The notes under the pieces: generated by a model
Told to the model about the DNA's origin: nothing
The model's database searches: none
The model's input: only the letters and a program-made list of their open reading frames with translations
Assembly: GCA_937873495.1 (NCBI GenBank)
Contig: CALMXZ010000010.1
Coordinates: forward strand, 434,001-498,000
From: an uncultured Trueperaceae bacterium
GTDB taxonomy: Bacteria; Deinococcota; Deinococci; Deinococcales; Trueperaceae
DNA length: 64,000 nt
Direction: 5' to 3'
Made by a program: the position numbers and the translations under genes
In this document: positions 7,009-15,838 of the stretch, one piece after another
Layout: each line of letters begins with the position of its first letter
How positions within the stretch are numbered: the first letter of the stretch is position 1

Positions 7009-9377
7009 CGGGGAAGACCGCCGGCCACCCCGGTCCGGGCGGCGCGGGCCCCGGGGGAGGGCGGCTCCCTGCGGGAGTGGGTCTCCCCGGGGGAGGGCGT
7101 CTCGCCTGGGCGGGTGAAGAGCGTTCCGCCGCGCGCTCGCGCATCGTGTTCGAGGGCGGCGGCGTGGCCTGTTACGCGGGCGGTGAGCGCCGCTGGTCGG
7201 TGCTCAGCGTGGCCTGTCGCGCTCAGGACGGGCGGTGGCACGCCGTCGCGGTCGGCGCTCTCCTCGCCGCACCGACCGCGCTGGGCGCCGGCGCAGGTGT
7301 GGAACTCGCTCTCCCGGCGGCCGCGAACGTGGAGTTCGCGCCCGGCCTGTCCGGCACCCTCGAGCTGCGTGCGCCGCGGGAGGCCCCGCCCCTCGCGACC
7401 GGGGCGCCGTCGAAGTGCGCCGCCGACCTGGAGCTGGAGCTGAGCGTTCCGGGTGCCGCCTGGTGCGCCGTCGACCTGGTCTCCGAACACGACGAGCACT
7501 ACCTCGGCTTCGGCGAGCGCTTCGACAGCATCGACAAGCGTGGCCGGGAGGTACGGGTCGAGGTCGTCAACGGGGCCTCCGGCAACCTGGCATACAAGCC
7601 CGTTCCGTTCTTCGTCTCGAGCCGCGGCTACGGCGTTCACGTCGTGACGGACGCGCGCCTCGACGCGCGCATGGCCGTGCCGGACTCCCCGGCCACCGCC
7701 TCGCTGCGCGTCGCGAACTCCTCGGTGAGCTTGCGCTTCTACCACGGCGCCCCGACGGAGGTCCTCGCGGCCTACACGTCCGAGGCCGGCCGGCCCGCGC
7801 TGCCGCCCGCCTGGGTGTTCGGCCCGTGGAAGTCGCGCGACTGGACGCTCGAGGATCAGGCGACGGTGCTGGAGGACGTACGCGAGTCGCGCCGTCACGA
7901 CCTGGCGAACAGCGTCAAGCTCATCGACGCCAAGTGGGAGACCGCCGAGCACACCTTCGTCTTCGACGAGGCCAAGTACCCCGACGCGGCGGCGATGGTG
8001 CGCGAGATCCGCGCCTCTCGCATGCGCCTCGTGCTGTGGCTCTCGCCCTGGCTCGTCCTCAACGATGAGACGGCCGCGGTCCACGCGGCGGCGGCCGCCA
8101 AGGGCTACCTCATCAAGGACCGGCGCGGCGCGACGTACGTCCACCGCCTCGGCAACAGCCCCGACTTCGTCGGCAGCTGCGTGGATTTCACGAACCCCGC
8201 CGCCGTGGCATGGTGGCAGGAGAACGTGCGGAGGCTCGTCGAGCTGGGGGTGGACGGCTTCAAGACGGACTTCGGTGAGCAGGTGCCCGAGGACGCCGTC
8301 TTCTTCGACGGCAGCACCGGCGCGCAGATGCACAACGTGTTCCCGCGCCTGTACAACGCCGTGACGTACGAGGCCATGCAGTCAAGGACGAACGGCGTGC
8401 TCCTCGCCCGCTCGGCGTGGCACGCCTCGCAAGGGCTCTCGGCCATCTGGGCGGGCGACCAGGCGTCCGACTTCGGCCCCGCCACCGGCCTCGAGAGCGT
8501 CATCCGGGCAGGTCAGAACGCCGGTGCCTCCGGCTTCCCCTACTGGGCGAGCGACATCGGCGGCTACTTCGGGGTGCCGACCGACGAGGTGTTCGCACGC
8601 TGGGCGCAGTTCGGCGCGTTCTCGCCCATCATGCAGGTCCACGGCATGGGCAAGCGCGAGCCGTGGCGCTTCGAGCCGAGGACGTTGGCCATCTACCGCG
8701 CGTACGCGCAGCTCCACACCGACCTCTTCCCCTACCTCTACGCCGCCGCGCGCGACGCGAGCGAGCAGGGGGTGCCGATCATGCGCCCGGTCGCGTTCGC
8801 CTTCCCCGGCACCGACGCCTGGGGCGACACGCAGGAGCACCAGTACCTGTTCGGCGCTTCGCTCCTCGTTGCGCCCGTCTACGTCGGCTTCAACAAGCGC
8901 AAGGGCGTGTGGCTGCCGCCCGGTGCCGACTGGTTCGAGCTCTGGACGGGCCGCCGCTACGCCGGCGGTCGGACGGTCGTCGTCGACGTGCCCCTCGAGC
9001 GCATCCCCGTCTTCGTCGCGGCCGGCTCGCTGGTGCCTCTGCTCACCGAGTCGCCGAGGACCCTCGTCTGTGAAGGCGACGACCCGCTCGCCGCCTGGCC
9101 CGACCTCGACGTCCTCGTCTACCCTGGGAACGACGCGGCGTTCCGCCTCACCGACGGCACCGAGCTGCGGTGGGACGACGCCGGGCGGCGGCTGACCGTC
9201 GCCCGTTCGCCCAGGCCGCGGCGCGTCGCCGTCCACCTGATGGACGGCGCGGGCCTCGCCGTCTTCGACCGCGCGCCCGGGGCCCGAGCGGTGGACGGCA
9301 GGCTGCCGCGCACCTTGGAAGTGACGCCGCACGACCACGCGACCAGCGTCCGGTTCGACTACGAGAAGGAGGAGTGA
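7005..9377 (+). CDS. GH31 family alpha-glycosidase
   Basis: Up to 790 residues; retaining alpha-glycoside hydrolase of family 31, cytoplasmic because no signal peptide is seen. The nucleophile is Asp422 in DGFKTDFGE and the acid/base is Asp485 in WAGDQASDF. FKTDFGE and the following MHN segment resemble alpha-xylosidases of the YicI type, while WAGDQ and SDIGGYF resemble the YihQ (sulfoquinovosidase) branch. The sulfonate-binding Arg/Trp loop I recall from YihQ is not visible: the equivalent stretch, LIDAKWETAEHTF, is short. The substrate is therefore an imported alpha-glycoside of unknown type. The N-terminus is doubtful: the first 35 residues are Gly/Pro-rich and encoded by two copies of a 15-bp repeat (7049-7063, 7085-7099), so the true start may be downstream, for example near residue 45. 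It heads the plus-strand sugar operon. Confidence 0.9.
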   Translation: MTGKTAGHPGPGGAGPGGGRLPAGVGLPGGGRLAWAGEERSAARSRIVFEGGGVACYAGGERRWSVLSVACRAQDGRWHAVAVGALLAAPTALGAGAGVELALPAAANVEFAPGLSGTLELRAPREAPPLATGAPSKCAADLELELSVPGAAWCAVDLVSEHDEHYLGFGERFDSIDKRGREVRVEVVNGASGNLAYKPVPFFVSSRGYGVHVVTDARLDARMAVPDSPATASLRVANSSVSLRFYHGAPTEVLAAYTSEAGRPALPPAWVFGPWKSRDWTLEDQATVLEDVRESRRHDLANSVKLIDAKWETAEHTFVFDEAKYPDAAAMVREIRASRMRLVLWLSPWLVLNDETAAVHAAAAAKGYLIKDRRGATYVHRLGNSPDFVGSCVDFTNPAAVAWWQENVRRLVELGVDGFKTDFGEQVPEDAVFFDGSTGAQMHNVFPRLYNAVTYEAMQSRTNGVLLARSAWHASQGLSAIWAGDQASDFGPATGLESVIRAGQNAGASGFPYWASDIGGYFGVPTDEVFARWAQFGAFSPIMQVHGMGKREPWRFEPRTLAIYRAYAQLHTDLFPYLYAAARDASEQGVPIMRPVAFAFPGTDAWGDTQEHQYLFGASLLVAPVYVGFNKRKGVWLPPGADWFELWTGRRYAGGRTVVVDVPLERIPVFVAAGSLVPLLTESPRTLVCEGDDPLAAWPDLDVLVYPGNDAAFRLTDGTELRWDDAGRRLTVARSPRPRRVAVHLMDGAGLAVFDRAPGARAVDGRLPRTLEVTPHDHATSVRFDYEKEE

Positions 9378-9507
9378 ACCGACAGGTGAGCCACCGGGTT
9401 GACCAGCGGGTGAACAGACGGATGGCTCGAGGTAGGCACGCTAGCCCCAGCCCGGCCCCAGGACTCCTGGTCGCCGGAGACCCTCATGGACGGGAGACTC
9501 CAGGAAG

Positions 9508-10740
9508 ATGAAGAAGCCGACAAGGTTGCTGTTCGTTGCCGCCGCGTTCCTTACGCTGGCGGTCGCCAACGCCCAGACGCGCGTCAACGTCTGGATCTAC
9601 GAATCGTTCGCGGGCAACGACTCGCCCATCTCCAAGGCCGCCGCGGACTTCATGGCTCAGAACCCGGACGTCGAGATCAACCTGATCCCCACGGCCTCGA
9701 CCTCGTCCGCCTACCGCGACCCGTTCATGGTCGCCGCTCAGGGCGGCGGCGGTCCGGATGTGCTCATGGCCGACATCGCCTGGTCGCCGGAGTTCGCCGC
9801 GATGGGCATCGTCAAGGACCTGAGCGGCCACCTGGCAGGCAAGGAGGACGAGTTCTTCCCTGGGCCCCTAGACACCCTGCGCTACGAGGGCGGCATCTAC
9901 GGCGTGCCCTTCTACACGAACGCGCTCGGCATGTTCTACAACAAGACGGCCTTCGTCGAGGCCGGGCTACCGCTGCCGGATGCCGACTGGACCTGGGCGG
10001 ACTTCCGCACGGCCGTCGACACGCTCTCGAACGGCGAGATGTACGGCTTCGGCCTGGAAGGCGCCTGGGGCGGCACGTTCGAGTGGTACCCCTGGTTCTG
10101 GCAGGCCGGCGGGCAGCTCCTGAGCGACGACGGCACGACGCCGACGTTCAACTCCGAAGCCGGCCTCGAGGCGACGCGCTTCTTCCTCGACATCGTCACC
10201 AACCCGCGTTACGTCCCGGAAGCCGCCAAGACGTGGAAGGGCTGGGCCGAGCTGGCCGCCGCCTTCTCCAACAAGGTGATCGCGATGTACGAGGTCGGTG
10301 ACTGGGGCATCGCCATGGTCGACGGCATGAACCCGCCGTTCGAGTGGGGCGTCGCGCCCCTCCCGTCCAACGGCCAGCGCGCCAGCCTCGTCGGCGGCGC
10401 CAACTGGGTCATGAATGCCAACACCAAGGTCGAGGACGCCGCCTGGCGCTGGCTCGAGTACGTCACCGGCCCGGCCGTCTTCCCGCTGATGGACGGTTAC
10501 AACCGCGTGGCCGCCCGCCGCGGCGCCGCCGAGGCGCAGGAGATCGTCAAGGCCGACCCGCGCATGCAGGTCCTCACCGCGAGCCTGGAGTTCGCCAAGG
10601 CGCGCCCGACCGTGCCACTGTGGACGACCATCGACTACGACTGCCTGCAGCCCGCGTTCGTGCGCGTCATCCTCGAGGGTGCGGACGTGACGAGCGAGAT
10701 GGCCAACGCCGAGATGTGCGCCCTGGACGTGCTGAGGTAA
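9508..10740 (+). CDS. ABC sugar transporter, extracellular solute-binding protein (family 1)
   Basis: 410-residue secreted binding protein that would deliver an oligosaccharide or sugar to the two permeases that follow. A Sec signal peptide covers residues 1-22 with cleavage after ANA; there is no lipobox Cys. The mature part has the family-1 layout: VNVWIYESFAG opening, GPDVLMADIAW, YGVPFYTNALGMFYNK hinge and a tryptophan-rich ligand cleft (EWYPWFWQAGG). Two cysteines near the C-terminus (in DYDCLQP and AEMCALD) could form a disulfide. GGGAG lies about 11 nt before the ATG, in a 130-bp gap after the GH31 gene where no clear promoter is seen. Confidence 0.92.
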   Translation: MKKPTRLLFVAAAFLTLAVANAQTRVNVWIYESFAGNDSPISKAAADFMAQNPDVEINLIPTASTSSAYRDPFMVAAQGGGGPDVLMADIAWSPEFAAMGIVKDLSGHLAGKEDEFFPGPLDTLRYEGGIYGVPFYTNALGMFYNKTAFVEAGLPLPDADWTWADFRTAVDTLSNGEMYGFGLEGAWGGTFEWYPWFWQAGGQLLSDDGTTPTFNSEAGLEATRFFLDIVTNPRYVPEAAKTWKGWAELAAAFSNKVIAMYEVGDWGIAMVDGMNPPFEWGVAPLPSNGQRASLVGGANWVMNANTKVEDAAWRWLEYVTGPAVFPLMDGYNRVAARRGAAEAQEIVKADPRMQVLTASLEFAKARPTVPLWTTIDYDCLQPAFVRVILEGADVTSEMANAEMCALDVLR

Positions 10741-10747
10741 CGAGCGC

Positions 10748-11695
10748 GTGGTGAGGCGCGGCGAGAAGGAAGGGTTGGTGGCGAGAGAGCGCGCCACCAA
10801 CCGCCGCCCGGGCCGGCTGCACCGCAGCTGGCCCGGCTACGTGCTCGTGTTGCCTGCCATGCTCGCCCTCGTCGGGGTGATCGGCTACCCGCTCGTGCGC
10901 GCGTTCGTCATGAGCTTGCACAAGATCATCCTGATCAGGCCCCAGCTCGGCCAGCCGTTCGTGGGGTTCGAGAACTACTTGACCGTCCTCAAGTCGCCCT
11001 ATTTCTCCAACGCTATCTGGCAGACCTTCGTATGGACCTCGGTGAACCTCGTCGGGCAGCTCGCGCTCGGACTGCTCATAGCCCTATTGCTCAACTCGGC
11101 GTTCCCCGGCAGGGGCATCGCCCGCAGCGTGATGCTCATCCCGTGGGTCATCCCCTCGGTGGTCGCCGTGCTGACCTGGAAGTGGATGTACGACGGCCAG
11201 TTCGGCGTCATCAACTCCTTCCTCGTGCGCCTCGGCGTGATCGAGAAGGGGGTCGCGTGGCTCGGTAACACTGGCACCGCCATGGGCGCCGTGCTCATCG
11301 AGAGCATCTGGAAGGGCACCCCGTTCGTGCTCATCATGCTCCTGGCCGGGCTGCAGGCCATCCCGGCCGAGCTCACGGACTCGGCGAGCGTGGACGGCGC
11401 CAACGTCTGGCAGCGCTTCCGCTACGTCACGCTCCCGTTCCTGAAGCCCACCATCGTCATCGCCGCCACCCTGACGACCATCTACTCCTACAACAACTTC
11501 AACGCCATCTGGCTCATGACGGAGGGCGGACCGTTGCGCGCGACCGAGACCCTGACGATCCTCACCTACAAGCTCGCCTTCCGTAACTTCGACATGGGCA
11601 GCGCCACGGCCGCCGGGGTGCTGACCTTCTTCGTGCTCCTCGTGTTCGTGGTCGTGTTCGGGCGCCAGTACGTGAAGTCGCAGATGGAGTTCTGA
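10748..11695 (+). CDS. ABC sugar transporter permease (MalF/UgpA type)
   Basis: 315-residue inner-membrane permease with six predicted helices and the EAA loop, here DSASVDGANVWQRFRYVTLP, that docks on the ATPase. A GTG start at 10748 follows GAGGT by 9 nt; a second GTG at 10778 after GGAAGGG is an equally reasonable start. It begins 7 bp after the binding-protein stop and is followed after 1 bp by the partner permease. No ATPase gene is in the operon, so an MsmK/UgpC-type multitask ATPase elsewhere must energise it, as is common for family-1 sugar importers. Confidence 0.92.
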   Translation: MVRRGEKEGLVARERATNRRPGRLHRSWPGYVLVLPAMLALVGVIGYPLVRAFVMSLHKIILIRPQLGQPFVGFENYLTVLKSPYFSNAIWQTFVWTSVNLVGQLALGLLIALLLNSAFPGRGIARSVMLIPWVIPSVVAVLTWKWMYDGQFGVINSFLVRLGVIEKGVAWLGNTGTAMGAVLIESIWKGTPFVLIMLLAGLQAIPAELTDSASVDGANVWQRFRYVTLPFLKPTIVIAATLTTIYSYNNFNAIWLMTEGGPLRATETLTILTYKLAFRNFDMGSATAAGVLTFFVLLVFVVVFGRQYVKSQMEF

Positions 11696-11696
11696 C

Positions 11697-12542
11697 GTGG
11701 CCGCCGCCGGCCTGCGCCGCCGCGCGCGGCGGCTGCCAGCCATGCTGGCGGCGTTCTTCATCTGCTTCGTGTTCGCCATCCCGTTCCTATGGATGATCCT
11801 GACCTCTTTGAAGCTGCCATCCGAGCTCTTCACGAGCCCCGTCCAGGTCTTCCCGCGCTCCGGCGTCTACTGGGAGGCGTACACGCGAATCTGGACGGCG
11901 GGCCAGTTCGGCCGTTACTTCTGGAACAGCACGCTCGTCGCGAGCATCGCGACGAGCGCGTCCGTCGCCCTGTCCGTCTTCGCGGCGATCGGCTTCGCGC
12001 GCTACAAGCTCAAGGGCGGCAACTACCTGCTGCTCGGCGTGCTCCTCAGCCAGCTCTTCCCGCTCGTGCTCCTCGTGCCGCCGTTCTACACGGTGCTGCG
12101 CGAGCTGCGTATCCTCGACACCCACCTGGCCCTCGTCATCGCGTACACGAGCTTCGCCCTACCGTTCAGCATCTGGATGCTGACGGGCTACTTCCGCTCC
12201 ATCCCGGCCGAACTCGAGGAGTCCGCGATGATCGACGGCGCGACCCGCCTCGGCGCCCAGCTCAGGGTGATCCTGCCTCTGGCGGGGCCCGGCATCGCCG
12301 CCACCGTCATCTACAGCTTCATCCTCGCGTGGAACGAGTTCCTCTTCGCCACTACCTTCATCAGCTCGCCCGAGTTGAGGACGTTGCCGATCGGCCTGCA
12401 GTCGTTCATCGGGCAGTACAGCACCGACTGGAACCTGCTCATGGCGGGCGCCGTCGTCACGACCGTGCCAGTGATCGTCCTGTTCGTGTTCCTGCAGCGC
12501 TACCTCGTGGCCGGGCTCACGGCCGGGGCGGTGAAAGGGTGA
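11697..12542 (+). CDS. ABC sugar transporter permease (MalG/UgpE type)
   Basis: 281-residue second permease of the importer, six predicted helices, with the EAA loop ESAMIDGATRLGAQLRVILP and the typical end segment TDWNLLMAGAVVTTVPVIVLF. The GTG start lies immediately after the stop of the first permease, and its own stop overlaps the GTG of the GntR gene by 4 nt (GTGA), so transporter and regulator are translationally coupled. Confidence 0.92.
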   Translation: MAAAGLRRRARRLPAMLAAFFICFVFAIPFLWMILTSLKLPSELFTSPVQVFPRSGVYWEAYTRIWTAGQFGRYFWNSTLVASIATSASVALSVFAAIGFARYKLKGGNYLLLGVLLSQLFPLVLLVPPFYTVLRELRILDTHLALVIAYTSFALPFSIWMLTGYFRSIPAELEESAMIDGATRLGAQLRVILPLAGPGIAATVIYSFILAWNEFLFATTFISSPELRTLPIGLQSFIGQYSTDWNLLMAGAVVTTVPVIVLFVFLQRYLVAGLTAGAVKG

Positions 12543-13285
12543 TCACCAGGCTCTCCCCGCCCGACTGGCGCGCGGCCCTCGCCGTGACCGGGAAGGTCGT
12601 CGGCACGTCCCAGAGCGAGTACGCCCACAGCACGCTCTTCCAGGCGATCGTCCAGGGGCGCGTTGGCCCGGGCTGCCATCTGGCCGAGCAGCCGATCGCT
12701 GACACCATCGGGGTGAGCCGCATCTCCGTGCGCGACGCCATCCGCCAGTTGGAGTCGGCGGGCCTGGTGAGCATCTACCCGCATCGGGGCGCGTTCACGG
12801 TGAGCTTCACGCCGCAGGACATCGAGGAGATCTTCGGCCTGCGCTCCGCCCTGGAATCCCTCGCCATCAGGCTCGTGGCCCAGGCCGCCAAACGCACGGA
12901 CATCGCGCGGCTCGAGGACGTCATCGACGAGATGGCCGCCGTGGAGGCGCGCGGCGATCGCTACGCCGGCGCGCGCGTCGACGCGAAGTTCCACGGCATC
13001 CTGATGGAGGTCTCCGGGCACGGCCGCGCGTTCGAGGCCTGGAAGCGCATGAGCGCGCAGATCACCATGGCCGTCTACAGCGCGGCCTCCTACTACGACG
13101 CCATCGGCAACCTCGCCGAGCGCCACGTGACGATCATCGAGGGCCTCAAGTCCGGCGACGCCGACCGCTGCGAGCGCCTCATCGTCGAACACATCATCAG
13201 CGGGAGCCACCGCCTGCTGGAGGCCGTCGGCCGCCAGCGGCTGCTGGAAGAGCAGGCCCGCCGCCGTGAGCACACGGCCAGCTAA
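12539..13285 (+). CDS. GntR-family transcriptional regulator, FCD subfamily
   Basis: 248-residue regulator with an N-terminal winged HTH (about residues 30-90; LAEQPIADTIGVSRISVRDAIRQLESAGLVSIYPHRGAFT) and a C-terminal all-helical FCD domain of the kind that binds organic or sugar acids, often through a metal. The GTG start overlaps the permease stop; an in-frame extension far upstream lies inside the permease gene and is discarded. As the only regulator in the locus, it probably controls the divergent promoters near 6.9 kb, where a TGTATACA palindrome matches GntR-type operators. The neighbouring acid-sugar dehydratase fits an acidic inducer. Confidence 0.9.
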   Translation: MITRLSPPDWRAALAVTGKVVGTSQSEYAHSTLFQAIVQGRVGPGCHLAEQPIADTIGVSRISVRDAIRQLESAGLVSIYPHRGAFTVSFTPQDIEEIFGLRSALESLAIRLVAQAAKRTDIARLEDVIDEMAAVEARGDRYAGARVDAKFHGILMEVSGHGRAFEAWKRMSAQITMAVYSAASYYDAIGNLAERHVTIIEGLKSGDADRCERLIVEHIISGSHRLLEAVGRQRLLEEQARRREHTAS

Positions 13286-13294
13286 GGAACGCGC

Positions 13295-14455
13295 ATGAGA
13301 ATCGACCGCATCACGGCCTCCGTCATCCGCTACCCGCTCCCGCGCCCGCTCAGGCCTTCGTGGGCGCCGGGCAGGGAGTTCAGCCACACGACCTGCACAC
13401 TCCTCGAGGTCACGACGGACGACGGCGTCGTCGGCTACGGGGCCGCGCCCGACACCGGGCAGATCGGCCTCGCGACCATCTCCGACATGGTCGCCCCGTA
13501 CGTGCTCGGCAAGGACCCGTTCCAGGTTGAGGAGCTGAGCCCCATCCTGCGCAACGCCGCGCGCGACGGCAGCTACCCGTGGGGCTTCGAGACCGCCCTG
13601 TGGGACATCATCGGCAAGGCCGCCGGCATGCCCGTGTACCGGCTGTGGGGGGCGCACAAGCGGCGCATCCGTGCGTACGCGAGCCTGGCCGAGCTCACTA
13701 GCGTCGAGGAGCAGGTCGAGCGCCTCGGCGCCCTCAAGGCACTCGGCTTCACCGCCGCCAAGCTGCGCCTGCGCCGCCCGAGCGTCCGCGAGGACATCGC
13801 GTTCGTCGAGGGGGTGCGCTCCGCCATCGGCGACTCCATGGAGCTCATGGTCGACGCCAACCAGGCGCACGTCATGCCGAGCCCCGGCCCGCACAACTTC
13901 TGGCGCTTCGAGGACGCGCTCGCCGTCGCCAGGGCCATGCAGGACCTCGGCGTCGTCTGGCTCGAGGAGCCGCTGCACCGCTACGACTACGGCGGCCTGG
14001 CGCGCCTGTGCGACGCCGTCGACATCCCGATAGCCGGTGGCGAGCTCAACCTCGGCCTGCACGAGTACAAGCTCCTCATCGACCGCGGCTGCTACGACAT
14101 CATCCAGGCCGACTGCGCCTTCTCCGAGGGCGTGTTCCAGCTGCGCAAGGTGGCCGCCCTGGCCGAGCTCGCCTACAAGCGCTTCATCCCGCACACCTGG
14201 TCGAACGGCGTCGGGTTGGCGGCCAACCTGCAGCTCGCCGCCGCCACGCCCAACTGCGACTGGTTCGAGTTCCCCATCGACCCGCCCGCCTGGACGCCGG
14301 CCGCGCGCGACTTCATGCTCGACCGGCCGTTCCAGGTCGACGCGGACGGCTACATCACCGTCGGCGACGCCCCCGGCATGGGCATGGAGTTCGACCGGGC
14401 GGCCGTGGCGCCGTACGTCGTCGCGACGTGGGACAGCCGGGCGGTGGCGGGTTGA
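13295..14455 (+). CDS. Enolase-superfamily (mandelate racemase/MLE type) sugar-acid dehydratase
   Basis: 386-residue enzyme of the mandelate racemase-like group; such proteins usually dehydrate aldonic or aldaric acids, abstracting a proton next to a carboxylate with Mg2+ help. Metal ligands are visible as Asp187 (MVDANQ), the Glu pair at 224-225 (WLEEPL) and Glu250 (AGGELN). The base Lys156 in AAKLR and His300 in PHTW form the usual pair. AAGGAA precedes the ATG by 4 nt, and it follows the regulator after 9 bp. Its presence implies that an acid sugar is also handled, or that this is a racemase/epimerase; the exact reaction cannot be deduced. Confidence 0.85.
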   Translation: MRIDRITASVIRYPLPRPLRPSWAPGREFSHTTCTLLEVTTDDGVVGYGAAPDTGQIGLATISDMVAPYVLGKDPFQVEELSPILRNAARDGSYPWGFETALWDIIGKAAGMPVYRLWGAHKRRIRAYASLAELTSVEEQVERLGALKALGFTAAKLRLRRPSVREDIAFVEGVRSAIGDSMELMVDANQAHVMPSPGPHNFWRFEDALAVARAMQDLGVVWLEEPLHRYDYGGLARLCDAVDIPIAGGELNLGLHEYKLLIDRGCYDIIQADCAFSEGVFQLRKVAALAELAYKRFIPHTWSNGVGLAANLQLAAATPNCDWFEFPIDPPAWTPAARDFMLDRPFQVDADGYITVGDAPGMGMEFDRAAVAPYVVATWDSRAVAG

Positions 14456-14463
14456 ACGGTCGG

Positions 14464-15708
14464 ATGGCCTTGCGGCAGGCGGCGCACGCGGTGGCGGCCG
14501 CGCCGGCATCCGAGGCGGCGGGGCTCGCCGCCGCCCTGCTGATGGACTGCGCACGCTTCGGCGTGGCGCCCGCGCCGGTCGGGACCATCTACCGCGCGCT
14601 CGCCGAAGGCCGGCTCGCGCCGCTCACGGTGCCGGCCTTCAACGTGCGCGGCCTCACCTTCGACGTGGTGAGCGCCGTCTACCGGCGCGCCATGGAGCTG
14701 GACGCGGCCGGCGTGATGTTCGAGCTGGCGCCGTCGGAGGCCGCCGTGGCCGACCAGTCGTTCGCCCAGTACGCCGCCCTGGTGTGCGCGGCGGCCGCCA
14801 CGACCGGCTACCGCGGACCGGTGCTCATCCAGGGCGACCACTTCACCGTCGAGAGCGACGACGACGCGAGCGTGGCCGAGGTGGAGGGGCTCGCGCGCTC
14901 GGCGCTCGACAGCGGCTTCCTCCAGCTCGACCTCGACGCCGCCGCCCTGGCCGTGGAAGGCTCCAGCGCCGCGGCGCGCCAGGACCGTAACGCCGCCGTC
15001 ACCGCCGGCCTGATGGCGCGGTTGGCGCCGCGCGCGCCCGCCGGCGCGATCTTCGGCGGAGAGGTTGGCGAGATCGGCGGCGCTAACACCACGCCGGAGG
15101 AGCTCGACGTGTTCGTCGACCTCGTGCGGCGCCACGCCGGCGCGGCCGCGGGCGCCTTCGGCAAGGTGAGCGTTCAGACGGGCACGCGCCACGGCGGCAT
15201 GACCGACGCGTCCGGCAAGCCGGCACGCATGCCGCTCGACACGGCGCTGGCGCGCGAGCTCGCTGACGTCGCCAGGGCCAAAGGCCTCCCCGGCATCGTC
15301 CAGCACGGCGCCTCGACGCTCCAGAGCGATCAGTTCGCCGCCCTGCCGGGCTGCGGCGTAGTAGAGGTGCACCTGGCGACGAACCTGCAGGACCTCGTCT
15401 TCGACTCACCCGCCTTCCCGCCCGAGCTGCGCGCCGAGCTGGTGGCCGCCGCCTTGGGTGGCCCCGCCGGAGCCGCCGAACGGGGTGCGGACACCTCCGG
15501 TGTGGGCGACCAGCTCTTCAGGCAGCGGCGGTGGAGCCTCTGGGGGCCGTTCAAGCGCCGCCTCCTCGACCTCCCCGACGAGACCCGGGCGGGCCTGGCC
15601 GCTGGCGTCGCCGACTGGGCCGGCGACCTCATGGTCGCGTTCGGCCTCGCAGGGCGCGCGGCGGAGCTACGCGGCCTGTACACGGGCGCGGCGGCGTCGG
15701 GTAGGTGA
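14464..15708 (+). CDS. Class II (metal-dependent) aldolase of the FBA/TBA family
   Basis: 414-residue protein, longer than ordinary class II fructose-bisphosphate aldolases (about 285-360). Family marks are PAFNVRG near residue 58, Asp125-His126 in IQGDHF, Glu200/Glu203 in GGEVGEIGG, His243 in TGTRHGG and His281 in VQHGAST. These correspond to the catalytic Asp and the zinc ligands, so it should be active. It would split a phosphorylated ketose into a triose phosphate and an aldehyde. In context it follows the kinase and isomerase steps encoded just downstream, and the aldehyde dehydrogenase across the divergent promoter could take the aldehyde. No strong ribosome-binding site is seen at the ATG; the C-terminal 80 residues (a WSLWGPFKRR segment onward) are an extension I do not recognise. 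Confidence 0.8.
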   Translation: MALRQAAHAVAAAPASEAAGLAAALLMDCARFGVAPAPVGTIYRALAEGRLAPLTVPAFNVRGLTFDVVSAVYRRAMELDAAGVMFELAPSEAAVADQSFAQYAALVCAAAATTGYRGPVLIQGDHFTVESDDDASVAEVEGLARSALDSGFLQLDLDAAALAVEGSSAAARQDRNAAVTAGLMARLAPRAPAGAIFGGEVGEIGGANTTPEELDVFVDLVRRHAGAAAGAFGKVSVQTGTRHGGMTDASGKPARMPLDTALARELADVARAKGLPGIVQHGASTLQSDQFAALPGCGVVEVHLATNLQDLVFDSPAFPPELRAELVAAALGGPAGAAERGADTSGVGDQLFRQRRWSLWGPFKRRLLDLPDETRAGLAAGVADWAGDLMVAFGLAGRAAELRGLYTGAAASGR

Positions 15709-15838
15709 GGGGGTGTCCGACTACCCCGCTATGTACGTCCGCACCGACCGACGGGTCGGGGCGGCGATGACGCGGCGCCGGTCATACGCTCGCCGGATGC
15801 GTGACGACCGACGGCTCGGGGGGACCATTACCCCGCGC
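15709..15838. repeat. Short gap with imperfect direct repeats spaced 60 bp
   Basis: The gap between aldolase and kinase contains GACCGACGGGTCGGG (15746-15760) and GACCGACGGCTCGGG (15806-15820), 60 bp apart, each followed by a G-rich run. Near-copies of TACCCCGC also flank the pair (15722 and 15829). No promoter is evident. Confidence 0.45.

Noticed and set aside
6849-8333. 494-codon antisense frame across the GH31 start
   Set aside because: It runs over the divergent promoters and the glycosidase catalytic region; no recognisable domain.
7005-9377. Calling the GH31 enzyme a sulfoquinovosidase
   Set aside because: WAGDQ and DIGGY resemble YihQ, but the stretch that carries the sulfonate-binding Arg and Trp in YihQ is missing here; FKTDFGE resembles alpha-xylosidases, so no substrate is assigned.
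12500-14554. 684-codon frame antisense to the regulator and dehydratase genes
   Set aside because: In GC-rich DNA the complement of real genes stays open for long distances; composition is Arg/Ala/Gly/Val-rich with no domain pattern, and the sense genes are unambiguous.
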